Shown here: positions 45,022-54,354 of the stretch, one piece after another
Layout: every line of letters begins with the position of its first letter
Numbering within the stretch: position 1 is the first letter of the stretch
Assembly: GCA_022486585.1 (NCBI GenBank)
Contig: JAKVKI010000007.1
Coordinates: 1-64,000, forward strand
Length of the DNA: 64,000 nt
Direction of reading: 5' to 3'
Source: Megasphaera sp.
GTDB lineage: Bacteria; Bacillota; Negativicutes; Veillonellales; Megasphaeraceae
Made by a program: the position numbers and the translations under genes
Notes under the pieces: generated by a model
The model's input: the letters and a program-made list of their open reading frames with translations, nothing else
The model's database searches: none
Told to the model about the DNA's origin: nothing

Positions 45022-47355
45022 ATGGATGAAAATGTAACGATAACTGAATCTTCGATCATTGCCATGCCGTTTGTACCGTTGCGTGGCATTGTCGTGTACC
45101 CTAAACTTTTAAGCCATATCGATATTGGCCGGGAAGCATCATTGGCTGCCGTTGATTATGCAATGGAACATGACCGTCAGCTTATTGTAGCGACGCAGCT
45201 CGATGAAAACGAAGACAATCCTGAATTTGATGATGTATATCAGACAGGGACCCTGGTCAAAGTACAGCAGCTGTTGCGTATGCCTGGCGGATTGGTCCGT
45301 ATTTTAGTAAATGGCATTTCCCGTGTACAGTTGCAGGGATTTTCTCAAAAAGATAAGTACATGGAAGCGGCAGCTGTCGAAGTCGAAGAGATTACAACGG
45401 ATGAAACAGAAGGAGAAGCCTTACGACGCCTTATTCTGGAACGGTTTGCAGAATGGCTGGATAATATGCGCAATAGTGAAGAAGTCATTGAAAAAGCGCG
45501 TTCTATTACAGACCCCGGCGTATTAGCCGATTTTATAGCTTCGCAAATGCCGTTGAAACTCATTGTACGTCAGCAGATGCTGGAAATGGCGAATAGCAAT
45601 GACCGCTTGCGCCGTGTTGCCTCTCTTCTTGATACAGAAGTAGATATTGCTAATTTGGAATCTAAGCTGAATACAGAAGTACGTGGCAAAATGGATCAGC
45701 AGCAGAAAGAGTATTATCTGCGTGAAAAGATCAAAGCTATTCATGAAGAATTAGGCGATAAAGTCGATAAAGATACAGAAGTAGAAGAACTGCGGAATAA
45801 GATCTACAAGATGAAGCTCGACAAAAAAGTAGAAGAAGCGCTGTTGAAGGAAGTAGACCGCCTTGACTCTATGCCGCCCATGATGGCTGAATCAGCTATT
45901 ATCCGGACGTATCTTGATTGGGCGCTGGCACTGCCGTGGAAAAAAGAAACCCGGGACCGGCTGGATCTGAAAGAAGCGCAGACAGTGTTAGATGAAGATC
46001 ATTATGGGCTGGATAAAGTAAAGGAACGGATTATTGAGTACTTGGCAGTAAAACAACTCACTAACAGCCTGAAAGGGCCTATTCTCTGTTTTGTAGGTCC
46101 TCCAGGTACAGGTAAGACGAGTATTGCCAAGTCCATTGCCAGAGCCATGAATCGGAAGTATGTCCGTATTTCCTTAGGTGGCGTTCGGGATGAAGCTGAA
46201 ATCCGCGGTCATCGTCGTACGTATATCGGAGCATTGCCAGGCCGTATTATTTCTGGCATGAAACAAGCCGGTGTAAAAAATCCGGTGTTCCTTCTCGATG
46301 AAATCGACAAGATGACTTCTGATTTGCGTGGTGATCCGTCATCAGCATTGTTAGAAGTGTTAGACCCGGAACAGAATAATACGTTTAGTGATCACTTTAT
46401 TGAAATCCCCTTTGATTTATCGAAGGTGTTTTGGATTACGACGGCTAATGTTATCGGCGATATTCCCAGACCTTTGTTGGATCGTATGGAAATCATTGAG
46501 TTTTCTAGTTATACAGAAGAAGAAAAGGTACAAATCGGCAAACGATACTTAGTGCCGAAACAGATAAAGGAAAATGGGCTGAAGGCAAGTCAGGCTAAGT
46601 TTTCTGATGCGGTATTGCATCATATTGTCCAAGATTACACTCGTGAATCAGGTGTGCGGTCCTTGGAAAAAACAATTGGTACGATCTGCCGCAAAGTAGG
46701 AAAATCTATTTTGATGGGCGATGAAAAGCCAAGCACCGTATCAGTGAAAAACCTGGAATCCTTGCTAGGTCCTATTAAATTCCTGCCGACTCAGATTAGT
46801 CAGTCTGACGATGTCGGTATCGTTACGGGACTTGCATGGACGCAAGTCGGTGGCGAGGTATTGGAAACAGAAGCGGTCGCCGTCAAAGGAAAGGGTACGC
46901 TCTTGCTTACAGGCCAGCTTGGCGATGTCATGAAAGAATCAGCAGAAGCCGGTATGACCTATATCCGTCGCCGGGCTGATGACCTGGGATTGGCTGATGA
47001 TTTCTATGCTAAAACAGATCTGCATATTCATCTTCCTGAAGGGGCTATTCCTAAAGATGGTCCGTCTGCAGGTATTACCATGGCCACAGCTATTGCGTCA
47101 GCACTGACAGGTAAAGCCGTTCATCATGACCTGGCTATGACTGGTGAAATCACGTTGCGTGGTACCGTATTACCTGTAGGGGGAATCAAGGAAAAAGTCA
47201 TTGCAGCACATCGCGCTGGTATCCGCAAAATCCTCCTGCCGGAAGAAAACAAGCGTGACATGGTCGACGTTCCGCAGTCAGTCAAGGATGACGTCAACTT
47301 CGTATTTGTTCGCAATATGGACGAAGTGCTAGAACAGGCATTGGTGAAATCATGA
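45022..47355 (+). CDS. lon: ATP-dependent protease Lon
   Basis: A 777-residue LonA protease in one chain. The N-terminal substrate domain begins [13 protein letters not shown]. The AAA+ domain has Walker [14 protein letters not shown] near residue 358 and Walker B in [11 protein letters not shown] near 420. The C-terminal peptidase domain holds the catalytic Ser in [12 protein letters not shown] near residue 681 and Lys in [12 protein letters not shown] near residue 723. ATG 45022 follows AGAAGG at good spacing. It overlaps engB by 4 bp. Confidence 0.97.
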   Translation: MDENVTITESSIIAMPFVPLRGIVVYPKLLSHIDIGREASLAAVDYAMEHDRQLIVATQLDENEDNPEFDDVYQTGTLVKVQQLLRMPGGLVRILVNGISRVQLQGFSQKDKYMEAAAVEVEEITTDETEGEALRRLILERFAEWLDNMRNSEEVIEKARSITDPGVLADFIASQMPLKLIVRQQMLEMANSNDRLRRVASLLDTEVDIANLESKLNTEVRGKMDQQQKEYYLREKIKAIHEELGDKVDKDTEVEELRNKIYKMKLDKKVEEALLKEVDRLDSMPPMMAESAIIRTYLDWALALPWKKETRDRLDLKEAQTVLDEDHYGLDKVKERIIEYLAVKQLTNSLKGPILCFVGPPGTGKTSIAKSIARAMNRKYVRISLGGVRDEAEIRGHRRTYIGALPGRIISGMKQAGVKNPVFLLDEIDKMTSDLRGDPSSALLEVLDPEQNNTFSDHFIEIPFDLSKVFWITTANVIGDIPRPLLDRMEIIEFSSYTEEEKVQIGKRYLVPKQIKENGLKASQAKFSDAVLHHIVQDYTRESGVRSLEKTIGTICRKVGKSILMGDEKPSTVSVKNLESLLGPIKFLPTQISQSDDVGIVTGLAWTQVGGEVLETEAVAVKGKGTLLLTGQLGDVMKESAEAGMTYIRRRADDLGLADDFYAKTDLHIHLPEGAIPKDGPSAGITMATAIASALTGKAVHHDLAMTGEITLRGTVLPVGGIKEKVIAAHRAGIRKILLPEENKRDMVDVPQSVKDDVNFVFVRNMDEVLEQALVKS

Positions 47356-47987
47356 GTGACGATCGTATGATTCAGCTGATTCGTCCTGAATATACGGCTT
47401 CAGCTGTTCACATGGCACAATATCCGGAAGGGGATATGCCAGAAATAGCTTTTTTGGGCCGTTCGAATGTAGGGAAATCCAGCCTCATCAATTCACTATG
47501 CAACTATCGCGGTCTGGCCCGTGTCAGCGGTGCTCCCGGTAAGACCAGGACGATTAATTTTTTTAGTGCTGCGTTGCAGGTGAAAGAAGAGGACAGGGAA
47601 GAACGCTTTCCTATATTTCTTGTCGATTTGCCGGGATATGGGTTCGCTAAAACTGGTGGTAAAAACCGCCAGTCCTGGAGCGATTTTATTGGTGAATACG
47701 TGACAAAATCTCCACGGCTGGCCTTGCTTTGCCTGCTTGTGGATCTGCGTCACCCCGGTCTTCCTATCGATTGTCAGGCCTATGAATGGCTGGCCGCGCA
47801 TGGCGTGCCCTTACAGATCATAGGTACGAAAGCGGATAAGCTTAAGAATAATGAACGACAAAAAAATCTGGCTCAACTCAATACGTTGTTTCCATCTGTC
47901 TATCCGGCAGTAGCCTATTCCTCCCTTAAACGGAGTGGCTGGCCGCAGCTCCTGGACCATATGGTCCAATGTATTACGGATCAGTAA
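47352..47987 (+). CDS. engB: ribosome biogenesis GTP-binding protein EngB/YsxC
   Basis: A 211-residue small GTPase needed for 50S assembly. G1 is [13 protein letters not shown] near residue 36, G3 lies in [12 protein letters not shown] near residue 92 and G4 is IGTKADKLK near residue 156. The lon-engB overlap (ATGA) is common in Firmicutes. A terminator follows. Confidence 0.95.
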   Translation: MSDDRMIQLIRPEYTASAVHMAQYPEGDMPEIAFLGRSNVGKSSLINSLCNYRGLARVSGAPGKTRTINFFSAALQVKEEDREERFPIFLVDLPGYGFAKTGGKNRQSWSDFIGEYVTKSPRLALLCLLVDLRHPGLPIDCQAYEWLAAHGVPLQIIGTKADKLKNNERQKNLAQLNTLFPSVYPAVAYSSLKRSGWPQLLDHMVQCITDQ

Positions 47988-47991
47988 ACAG

Positions 47992-48020
47992 AACGCCTGG
48001 CCTGTGCCAGGCGTTTTGTT
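47992..48020 (+). terminator. intrinsic terminator of lon-engB
   Basis: AACGCCTGG pairs with CCAGGCGTT, followed by a T-rich tail. Confidence 0.85.
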
Positions 48021-48141
48021 GTATCTGTGTGAGAAAATATGACCTCGCAGGAGTAAAAAATAGTTGCAATACTGGAAAGAAACGCCCATATTTGGTATAA
48101 TTAAAGCGATATATATAAGACGAATGGGAGGTAAGCACAGT

Positions 48142-48477
48142 ATGTCAGAAGTATCAGTAGAGAACGAGACCGATTTTACCTTGCAAGTGCTTCGGCATCC
48201 AGGCATTACTGTAGCATACTTTTGGGCGACCTGGTGCGAACCGTGCAAGATGGTAAGGGCTGAAATTAAACAGGCGTCCCTGACCTTTAAAGACCAGGTA
48301 AAAATCGTTCGCGTCAATGTCGATACGGCTAAAGACGTAGCAACACAGTATGAAATCATGGCTGTACCGACGCTGCTCTTTTTTAAACATGGCAAACCAT
48401 TGAAGCGCATTATAGGCTATGCTTCACGAATTGAAATAGAAAAAATGATTAATGAATTAGCTACAGGTGATTGTTGA
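48142..48477 (+). CDS. thioredoxin-like protein with CEPC active site
   Basis: A 111-residue thioredoxin fold. The active-site segment is AYFWATWCEPCKMVRAEI near residues 25-42, so the redox motif is Cys-Glu-Pro-Cys instead of Cys-Gly-Pro-Cys. The cis-proline loop AVPTLLFFKHGKP near residue 74 is normal. No signal peptide. GGGAGG precedes ATG 48142, preferred over an earlier in-frame start at 48064. An extended -10 box (TGGTATAAT, 48093-48101) lies upstream. Function as general thioredoxin or a dedicated partner cannot be decided. Confidence 0.88.
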   Translation: MSEVSVENETDFTLQVLRHPGITVAYFWATWCEPCKMVRAEIKQASLTFKDQVKIVRVNVDTAKDVATQYEIMAVPTLLFFKHGKPLKRIIGYASRIEIEKMINELATGDC

Positions 48478-48486
48478 TAATATTTT

Positions 48487-48516
48487 TTGACAGTAAAAAC
48501 GTTGGGATGGTATAAT
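48487..48516 (+). promoter_or_regulatory. promoter of the GT2 gene, possibly giving leaderless mRNA
   Basis: TTGACA (48487-48492) and TATAAT (48511-48516) with an 18-bp spacer are perfect consensus. The -10 box ends only 5 bp before the GTG start codon, so the transcript start would fall at or just after it. Confidence 0.7.
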
Positions 48517-48521
48517 AAAAA

Positions 48522-49487
48522 GTGGATGTATTTAATTTTGTAAATCGTAAACTGTTGTCCATCGTTGTGCCTGTCTTCAATGAACAGCTCAATATTGAAA
48601 AATTCTATGAAGAAGCAACGAAGGCAGTTCAGAATCTTGACATGGACTATGAAATCATCTTTGTCGATGATGGTTCTAAAGATACGACACCATTGTTGCT
48701 CAGCAGGCTGACGCAACAGGATGATCATGTCAGGGCGGTGATCATGGCCAGAAATTTTGGTCACCAACTGGCGATTACCTGTGGCATGGATCATGCCCGT
48801 GGTGATGCTATCATTACGATGGACGGTGACCTGCAGCATCCGCCGGCGATGATTCCCGAACTGGTCCAGAAATGGCGTGAAGGATATGATGTAGTCCAAA
48901 CTGTTCGTAAAGCTACGGATGATGCCGGCTTTCTCAAACGCTTGACATCTAAATGGTACTATATTATATTGAATGCTGTATCACCCGTTTATATTACGCC
49001 AGGAGGTTCTGATTTCCGGCTGATTGATAAACGAGTACTGGAAACATTCCGTCTTTTCAGGGAGCATGACCGGTTTATTCGGGGCATGATCGGTGATATA
49101 GGGTATAAACAAACTTCAATCGATTTCGTAGCACCGAAACGATTCGCTGGTAAATCTAAATTTTCTGCTCGTAAGATGATACATTTTGCTTTAGACGGGA
49201 TCACTGCATATTCTAAAATCCCATTGCGCATATCTTTTTATGCAGGCATGTTAAGCGGCCTGTTCAGTATTCTTATGATCTTGCATGTATTATATTGTAA
49301 TTTCATAGGCGAAGCAGTATTGGGATGGACGACGACCATGCTGGCGGTCTGCCTCCTTGGTGGATTGCAGCTTATTTTTATCGGCGTTATTGGCGAATAT
49401 ATTGGCAGAATCTTTGAAGAGGTCAAACATCGTCCACTCTATTGGGTACGGGCAGAGTTAGGCCGTACAATAGAAAAAGAAAAATAA
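48522..49487 (+). CDS. glycosyltransferase family 2, GtrB/DPM1-like with C-terminal membrane helices
   Basis: A 321-residue protein. GT2 catalytic domain: LSIVVPVFNEQLNIEKFYEE (near residue 11), the metal-binding DGDLQHPP near residue 102 and FRLIDKRVLETFR near residue 165. Two C-terminal transmembrane segments follow (FYAGMLSGLFSILMILHVLY and TMLAVCLLGGLQLIFIGVIG), as in GtrB, ArnC and polyprenyl-phosphate sugar synthases. It probably loads a sugar onto undecaprenyl phosphate for envelope glycan modification. The start is uncertain because no ribosome site precedes GTG 48522 and the promoter abuts it. A leaderless mRNA is possible. Confidence 0.85.
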   Translation: MDVFNFVNRKLLSIVVPVFNEQLNIEKFYEEATKAVQNLDMDYEIIFVDDGSKDTTPLLLSRLTQQDDHVRAVIMARNFGHQLAITCGMDHARGDAIITMDGDLQHPPAMIPELVQKWREGYDVVQTVRKATDDAGFLKRLTSKWYYIILNAVSPVYITPGGSDFRLIDKRVLETFRLFREHDRFIRGMIGDIGYKQTSIDFVAPKRFAGKSKFSARKMIHFALDGITAYSKIPLRISFYAGMLSGLFSILMILHVLYCNFIGEAVLGWTTTMLAVCLLGGLQLIFIGVIGEYIGRIFEEVKHRPLYWVRAELGRTIEKEK

Positions 49488-49499
49488 TTTCATCATAAC

Positions 49500-49622
49500 A
49501 CAACAGAGCGTCGAATCCTCGCGAGAGGTACGGGGGACTCAATCTTTTGGGGTGAATCCAGCATAGCTGGAGGGCTGCCTTGGCCTAACCCGTCAGTTAA
49601 CTTCGGAGACAGAGAGGAGCTT
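49500..49622 (+). promoter_or_regulatory. cyclic di-AMP riboswitch (ydaO/yuaA)
   Basis: Conserved ydaO blocks appear in order: TACGGGGGACTCAA (49529-49542), TTGGGGTGAATCC (49547-49559), GGAGGGCTGCC and CTAACCCGTCAGTTAAC (49585-49601), ending in an AGAGAGGAGC purine tract that doubles as ribosome site. The class binds c-di-AMP and generally shuts off expression; cell-wall hydrolases are among its best-known targets, matching the gene 3 bp downstream. No separate terminator is obvious, so the platform may act on translation by hiding GAGAGGAG. Confidence 0.92.
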
Positions 49623-49624
49623 TT

Positions 49625-50377
49625 ATGTGGAAAAAAACAAGTAAGGTAGTGTTATTGGCAGCGTTGATGGCAGTGACTGCGGCCGTACCGGCTGGGGCTT
49701 CGTCGTATACAGTCGGCAATAAAGGTGATGATGTCCTTCTCATCCAAAAACAATTGAATAAATTGGGATACAGAGTAAAGACAGATGGTGTATATTCAAA
49801 AGATACGGCCAGTGCCGTTACGAAATTCCAAAAGAGCAAAAAAATTGAAGCCAGCGGAAAAGTTGGCGGTTGGACCTACTATTTGCTGACAGGCAAGCGG
49901 ACATTATTAGAAAAAGATGCTCCAAAAACGGCAAAAAGTGGTATAAAATATGGAAATGAAACGTCTTATAGTCACTATTCTAAAATGAAAAAATTCGATG
50001 AACATGATGTCATTGGTGATAAATTGGTATCTTCGGCATATAAATATTTAGGCGTGCCCTATGTGTTTGGCGGCAATACACCAGATGGATTCGATTGCTC
50101 CGGATTTACGAAATATGTCTTTTCACACAATGGCATTTGCTTGCCGCGCATGGCTGATGAACAATATTTATTAGGTGCTAAAGTATCGCGCAGAGAATTA
50201 GTGCCAGGGGATTTGGTGTTCTTTACGACCTATGAACCAGGAGTATCCCATACGGGTATTTATGTCGGCGATGATAATTTTATCAGTGCGACTAGCAGTG
50301 GCGGTATTCGAGTAGACAGCTTGAATAGCGGGTATTGGTCTTCCCGGTATGTCGGTGCCAAGCGAGTTCGGAATTAA
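49625..50377 (+). CDS. secreted NlpC/P60 peptidoglycan endopeptidase with PG-binding domain
   Basis: A 250-residue exported hydrolase. Residues 1-25 are a signal peptide (KVVLLAALMAVTAAVPAGAS). A peptidoglycan-binding-1 domain (GDDVLLIQKQLNKLGYRVKT, GVYSKDTASAVTKFQ) spans about 30-90. The NlpC/P60 domain (from ~140) carries the catalytic Cys in PDGFDCSGFTKYVF near residue 157 and His in GVSHTGIYVGDDNF near residue 208. The family cleaves D-Glu-DAP stem-peptide bonds. The c-di-AMP riboswitch upstream ties it to osmotic and wall homeostasis. Confidence 0.95.
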   Translation: MWKKTSKVVLLAALMAVTAAVPAGASSYTVGNKGDDVLLIQKQLNKLGYRVKTDGVYSKDTASAVTKFQKSKKIEASGKVGGWTYYLLTGKRTLLEKDAPKTAKSGIKYGNETSYSHYSKMKKFDEHDVIGDKLVSSAYKYLGVPYVFGGNTPDGFDCSGFTKYVFSHNGICLPRMADEQYLLGAKVSRRELVPGDLVFFTTYEPGVSHTGIYVGDDNFISATSSGGIRVDSLNSGYWSSRYVGAKRVRN

Positions 50378-50385
50378 TGATAAGT

Positions 50386-50427
50386 GGCTAGTAAATCGAG
50401 CAGAAGAGCTGCTTTTTTACTAGCCTT
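50386..50427 (+). terminator. intrinsic terminator of the NlpC/P60 gene
   Basis: GGCTAGTAAA pairs with TTTACTAGCC around an inner AGCAG-CTGCT stem, followed by a short T-rich tail. Confidence 0.85.
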
Positions 50428-50479
50428 TCCTTATGTAGAATTTTATGGGCCGTAAATTAAGTAAGTTCATAGCAAAAGG

Positions 50480-50509
50480 TTGCTTAATGGGGGTAAATGA
50501 GCGTATAAT
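50480..50509 (+). promoter_or_regulatory. promoter of alaS
   Basis: TTGCTT (50480-50485) and TATAAT (50504-50509) with an 18-bp spacer. There is no T-box in the short leader. Confidence 0.75.
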
Positions 50510-50544
50510 TTTCCCATAAGCGTATAAAGGGAGTGTTGTGATTT

Positions 50545-53154
50545 ATGAAATATATGACGGGTAATGAAATACGCAAAGCATATTTGCAGTTTTTCAAAAG
50601 CAAAGAACATCTGGTTTTACATAGTTTCCCCTTGGTACCAAAAGACGATCCCAGTCTTTTGCTTATCGGTGCTGGCATGGCTCCGCTAAAACCATATTTT
50701 ACGGGCAAACTGGTACCGCCGTCTTATCGTGTTACGACGAGCCAAAAGTGCATTCGTACAGATGATATCGATAATGTTGGTCGCACGGCACGACATCAGA
50801 CTTTTTTTGAAATGCTGGGGAACTTTTCTTTTGGCAATTATTTCAAAAAAGATGCCATATCTTGGGCTTGGGAATTCTTGACGAAAGTCTTGGAACTCGA
50901 TGTAGATAAATTATACGTTACTATTTATCCTGATGATACAGAAGCTTATGATCTTTGGCATAATATGATCGGTTTGGCTGATGAACGGATTTTTAAATTC
51001 GAGGATAATTTCTGGGAAATCGGCGAAGGCCCTTGTGGTCCTGACAGCGAAATCTTTTATGATCTGGGTCCGGAACGGGGCTGTGGCAAACCAACGTGTA
51101 CTGTTGGCTGTGAATGCGATCGCTATCTGGAAATCTGGAATCTCGTATTTACGCAGTTTAACCGTACCAAAGATGGCAAGTATGAACCACTGGCTAAGAA
51201 AAATATCGATACAGGTGCCGGACTGGAACGATTGGCTTCTGTTATACAGCAAAAGGATTCTAACTTTGAAACAGATTTGATTTTCCCGATTATAGAAAAA
51301 GTCATTACTCTTTGTCAGGGCGACTATACAGATCCGGGACAAAAAATGGCGATGAAAGTAATAGCAGACCATGTCCGTGCTATTACGGTCATGATCGGTG
51401 ACGGTATTTTACCGTCCAATGAAGGCCGTGGCTATGTATTACGGCGTATATTGCGTCGTGCTGTTCGTTTCGGCCGTCTCTTGGGAATCAAAGAACTGTT
51501 CTTGAGCAGCCTCGTTGATATAGTTGTTCAGATTCTCGGAGAAGAATATCCGGAACTGAAGGAACATATCGATATTATCAAGCGTGTCATCGATACTGAA
51601 GAAAAACAATTCAGCGCGACATTGGTGCAAGGGCTGGAACTTCTCAATCAAATGATGGAAGAAGAAGCATCGAGCAAGAAACTTTCTGGTAAAGAAGTAT
51701 TTAAATTGTACGATACCTTCGGCTTCCCGAAAGAACTGACAGAAGAAATTGCGCAGGATAAAGGCTATGCTGTCGATCAAGAAGGGTTTGACACAGCCAT
51801 GAAGGAACAACAGGAACGGGCTCGTGCTGCGCATGAAAGAGTATCGGCTAAAGTTGTTACGCCAGATACGACGAAGCTGGATCACAACATGCTAATAAAT
51901 GATGAATCTGCAACAAGTGCTCATATTGCCATGTTAGGCAAGGGCGGTGTAGAAGTACAAGAAGCCCATGACGGGGAAGAAGTGACGGTCATTGTCGATA
52001 CGAATCCGTTCCATGCGGATGGTGGCGGCCAGATCGGTGATACAGGCATCTTAAAAGGCATAGAAGGAACGGCAGCAGTAAGTGATGCTAAAAAGCTTCC
52101 AAATGGCCTTATATACCTCATTGCTACAGTAAAAGAAGGAGTGCTCCATAAAGGAGACAGTCTTGCCATTACAGTTGATAAAGCACGGAACCTGGCTATT
52201 GCTCGTAACCATACATCGACGCATTTATTGCAGGCCGCGTTGCGTAACGTACTGGGAAATCATGTCAATCAGGCAGGTTCACTGGTAACGCCGGATCGCC
52301 TCCGCTTTGATTTCACTCATTTTTCTCCTGTATCGCAGGATGAACTGCAACAAGTAGAAAATATGGTCAACGAACAGATTCTGAAAGATATTCCTGTAAC
52401 CAAGGAAGAAATGCCCATTGCTGATGCTAAAGCTAAAGGTGCCATGGCCTTGTTTGGCGAAAAATATGGTAATATTGTTCGTGTTGTTACAGCCGGGGAT
52501 TTCAGTTGTGAACTTTGTGGCGGTTCCCATGTAGACCGGACGTCTGTTATCGGATCTTTCCGTATTATATCGGAAACGGGTACAGGTACAGGCGTACGCC
52601 GTATTGAAGCAGTAACAGGCGCAGCAGCACTTAAAAAAGCACAACATGATGCAGCTGAATTAGGAAGGTTGGCAGGCTTGTTGAAAGCCAAAGTCGATGA
52701 TGTACCGGCTAAATTGGAACATGTTCTGACAGAACTTAAAGATACAGAAAAAGAATTACAGCAATTTAAAAAGAACGCAGCGTTGTCTGATTTGGATTCT
52801 ATTCTGGCAGCTAAACAGATGGTCGGTGAGGTGCCTGTCATTGCCGCGGCGGCACAGGCTGATGCGATGGACAGCTTGCGGGACTTGGCTGATACAGTCA
52901 TGGACAAAGCTGGCAGTGGCGTCGTCCTGCTCGGTGCAGTTCATGATGATAAAGTGAGCTTCGTATGCAAAGTAGCCAAAGCAGATACGAAGAAGGGCCT
53001 TCATGCCGGTAAAATCATCAAGGCAGCGGCACAGGCAGCTGGCGGTAATGGCGGTGGTCGCCCTGATATGGCGCAGGCCGGTGGTAAAGAACCAGATAAA
53101 TTAGCAGCAGCTCTCCAGGCTGGTATGGAAGCCGTTAAAAATTTACTGGGCTAA
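50545..53154 (+). CDS. alaS: alanine--tRNA ligase
   Basis: An 869-residue class II synthetase with all domains. The N-terminal catalytic core starts NEIRKAYLQFFKSKEHLVL. The editing domain carries the zinc ligands in NHTSTHLLQAALRNVLGNH near residue 555 and CELCGGSHVDRT near residue 657. The C-terminal C-Ala domain has a Gly-rich stretch, AAGGNGGGRPDMAQAGG, near residue 829. It heads a Firmicutes-type unit with ireB, ruvX and yrzB. Confidence 0.97.
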   Translation: MKYMTGNEIRKAYLQFFKSKEHLVLHSFPLVPKDDPSLLLIGAGMAPLKPYFTGKLVPPSYRVTTSQKCIRTDDIDNVGRTARHQTFFEMLGNFSFGNYFKKDAISWAWEFLTKVLELDVDKLYVTIYPDDTEAYDLWHNMIGLADERIFKFEDNFWEIGEGPCGPDSEIFYDLGPERGCGKPTCTVGCECDRYLEIWNLVFTQFNRTKDGKYEPLAKKNIDTGAGLERLASVIQQKDSNFETDLIFPIIEKVITLCQGDYTDPGQKMAMKVIADHVRAITVMIGDGILPSNEGRGYVLRRILRRAVRFGRLLGIKELFLSSLVDIVVQILGEEYPELKEHIDIIKRVIDTEEKQFSATLVQGLELLNQMMEEEASSKKLSGKEVFKLYDTFGFPKELTEEIAQDKGYAVDQEGFDTAMKEQQERARAAHERVSAKVVTPDTTKLDHNMLINDESATSAHIAMLGKGGVEVQEAHDGEEVTVIVDTNPFHADGGGQIGDTGILKGIEGTAAVSDAKKLPNGLIYLIATVKEGVLHKGDSLAITVDKARNLAIARNHTSTHLLQAALRNVLGNHVNQAGSLVTPDRLRFDFTHFSPVSQDELQQVENMVNEQILKDIPVTKEEMPIADAKAKGAMALFGEKYGNIVRVVTAGDFSCELCGGSHVDRTSVIGSFRIISETGTGTGVRRIEAVTGAAALKKAQHDAAELGRLAGLLKAKVDDVPAKLEHVLTELKDTEKELQQFKKNAALSDLDSILAAKQMVGEVPVIAAAAQADAMDSLRDLADTVMDKAGSGVVLLGAVHDDKVSFVCKVAKADTKKGLHAGKIIKAAAQAAGGNGGGRPDMAQAGGKEPDKLAAALQAGMEAVKNLLG

Positions 53155-53211
53155 AACAGAATTTCCTGACATACTAGGAACACATAATGGTACTTAGAAG
53201 GATGTGATTAT

Positions 53212-53472
53212 ATGGCAGTCAGCGATGAAACGATGATCGTGCAGAACAAAAATGAAGAACAAAGCGTAGCTTCCATGATTTTGAAAGATGTATATCACGC
53301 GTTGGAAGAAAAAGGCTACAATCCAATCAATCAGATCGTAGGCTATCTGCTTTCTGGTGATCCGACGTATATTACAAGTCATAATAATGCGCGGAGCAAT
53401 ATTCGACGTATTGAACGGGATGAACTTATTGAAGAATTGGTTCGTTCTTACGTAAAACAGCATGAATTGTAA
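53212..53472 (+). CDS. IreB family regulatory phosphoprotein
   Basis: An 86-residue soluble protein of the IreB/YrzL (UPF0297) family, typical length and gene position. In Enterococcus, IreB is a substrate of the Ser/Thr kinase IreK and modulates cephalosporin resistance; whether that holds here is unknown. Sequence landmarks: [20 protein letters not shown] near residue 20 and [19 protein letters not shown] near residue 40. The stop overlaps the start of ruvX by 11 bp. Confidence 0.93.
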   Translation: MAVSDETMIVQNKNEEQSVASMILKDVYHALEEKGYNPINQIVGYLLSGDPTYITSHNNARSNIRRIERDELIEELVRSYVKQHEL

Positions 53473-53893
53473 TTATAAGCGGATCTTGGGGCTGGATGTA
53501 GGCTCTAAAACCATCGGCGTAGCTTGCAGCGATGCGCTGCATATTACGGCACAAGGGATAGAAACCATTCAGCGTCAGTCAAAGAAAAAAGATTTTGCCC
53601 GTTTGCAAGAATTGATTCGGGACAAGGAGGTCCAGCGCATCGTTGTAGGAAGGCCACGTCATATGAATGGCGACTACAGCGAGAATATGGATAAAATCGA
53701 GCATTTTGTCGATGAATTGAAAAAAGTAATGCCGGATATGGAAATTGTCTATTGGGATGAACGCCTGACAACGGTCATGGCGGAAAAAGTCCTTATGGAG
53801 GGAAATGTCCGCCGTGAAAAACGGAAACAGTATATCGACAAAATGGCTGCAATTCTTATTTTGCAAAATTATTTAGATGCACAGGGAGAATAA
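53462..53893 (+). CDS. ruvX: Holliday junction resolvase-like RuvX/YqgF
   Basis: A 143-residue RNase H-fold protein. Catalytic acidic residues lie in [19 protein letters not shown] (residues 6-24), [16 protein letters not shown] near residue 99 and [15 protein letters not shown] near residue 124. The family acts in 16S rRNA 5'-end processing and/or Holliday junction resolution. It overlaps ireB and is followed 3 bp later by yrzB-like, the conserved arrangement. Confidence 0.93.
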   Translation: MNCNYKRILGLDVGSKTIGVACSDALHITAQGIETIQRQSKKKDFARLQELIRDKEVQRIVVGRPRHMNGDYSENMDKIEHFVDELKKVMPDMEIVYWDERLTTVMAEKVLMEGNVRREKRKQYIDKMAAILILQNYLDAQGE

Positions 53894-53896
53894 CCA

Positions 53897-54190
53897 ATGG
53901 CAGAAGAATTAGAAGAAGTCCAAGTAGTTACGATTACCGGAGATGACGGCTCAGAAGAATATTATGCAGAAGCCGCTATGCTCGACATTGATGGCAAAAC
54001 ATTTGCTATCCTCGTTCCTTTTCATGATGAAGAGGATGAACCGGCTGAAGACGAAGAAGCGATTATCGCTCGTCTTGACAAAGAAGAAAATGGCGAAGTC
54101 GTATATGTGGCACCGACAGATGAAGAATTTGAAGCAGTTGCCCACGCATATGAACACATGAGTGAAGCCGACACGCCGACTGATAACTAG
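53897..54190 (+). CDS. DUF1292 protein, YrzB-like
   Basis: A 97-residue, strongly acidic protein of family DUF1292: VVTITGDDGSEEYYAEAAML N-terminal core, FAILVPFHDEEDEPAEDEEA and a long acidic C-terminal tail. Its function is unknown. It is the last gene of the alaS-ireB-ruvX-yrzB unit and is followed by a terminator. Confidence 0.88.
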   Translation: MAEELEEVQVVTITGDDGSEEYYAEAAMLDIDGKTFAILVPFHDEEDEPAEDEEAIIARLDKEENGEVVYVAPTDEEFEAVAHAYEHMSEADTPTDN

Positions 54191-54204
54191 AATAGGTGTA
54201 CTGA

Positions 54205-54236
54205 AAGGCCCGGTTGCGTGCAACCGGGCTTTTTTG
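54205..54236 (+). terminator. intrinsic terminator of the alaS unit
   Basis: GCCCGGTTG and CAACCGGGC form a G/C-rich stem followed by six T residues. Confidence 0.92.
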
Positions 54237-54267
54237 CTTTTTGTGGGACATAAAGCGTGCGGACATC

Positions 54268-54296
54268 TTGCGTATTTTATAGAGATAGATTATACT
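54268..54296 (+). promoter_or_regulatory. promoter of the hydrogenase gene
   Basis: TTGCGT (54268-54273) and TATACT (54291-54296) with a 17-bp spacer, 58 bp before the ATG. Confidence 0.6.
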
Positions 54297-54354
54297 AACA
54301 ATAGCGTGTTAAAAATTTTAAGTTTCTTATAAATTTCCAAAGAGGTGACTAAAT

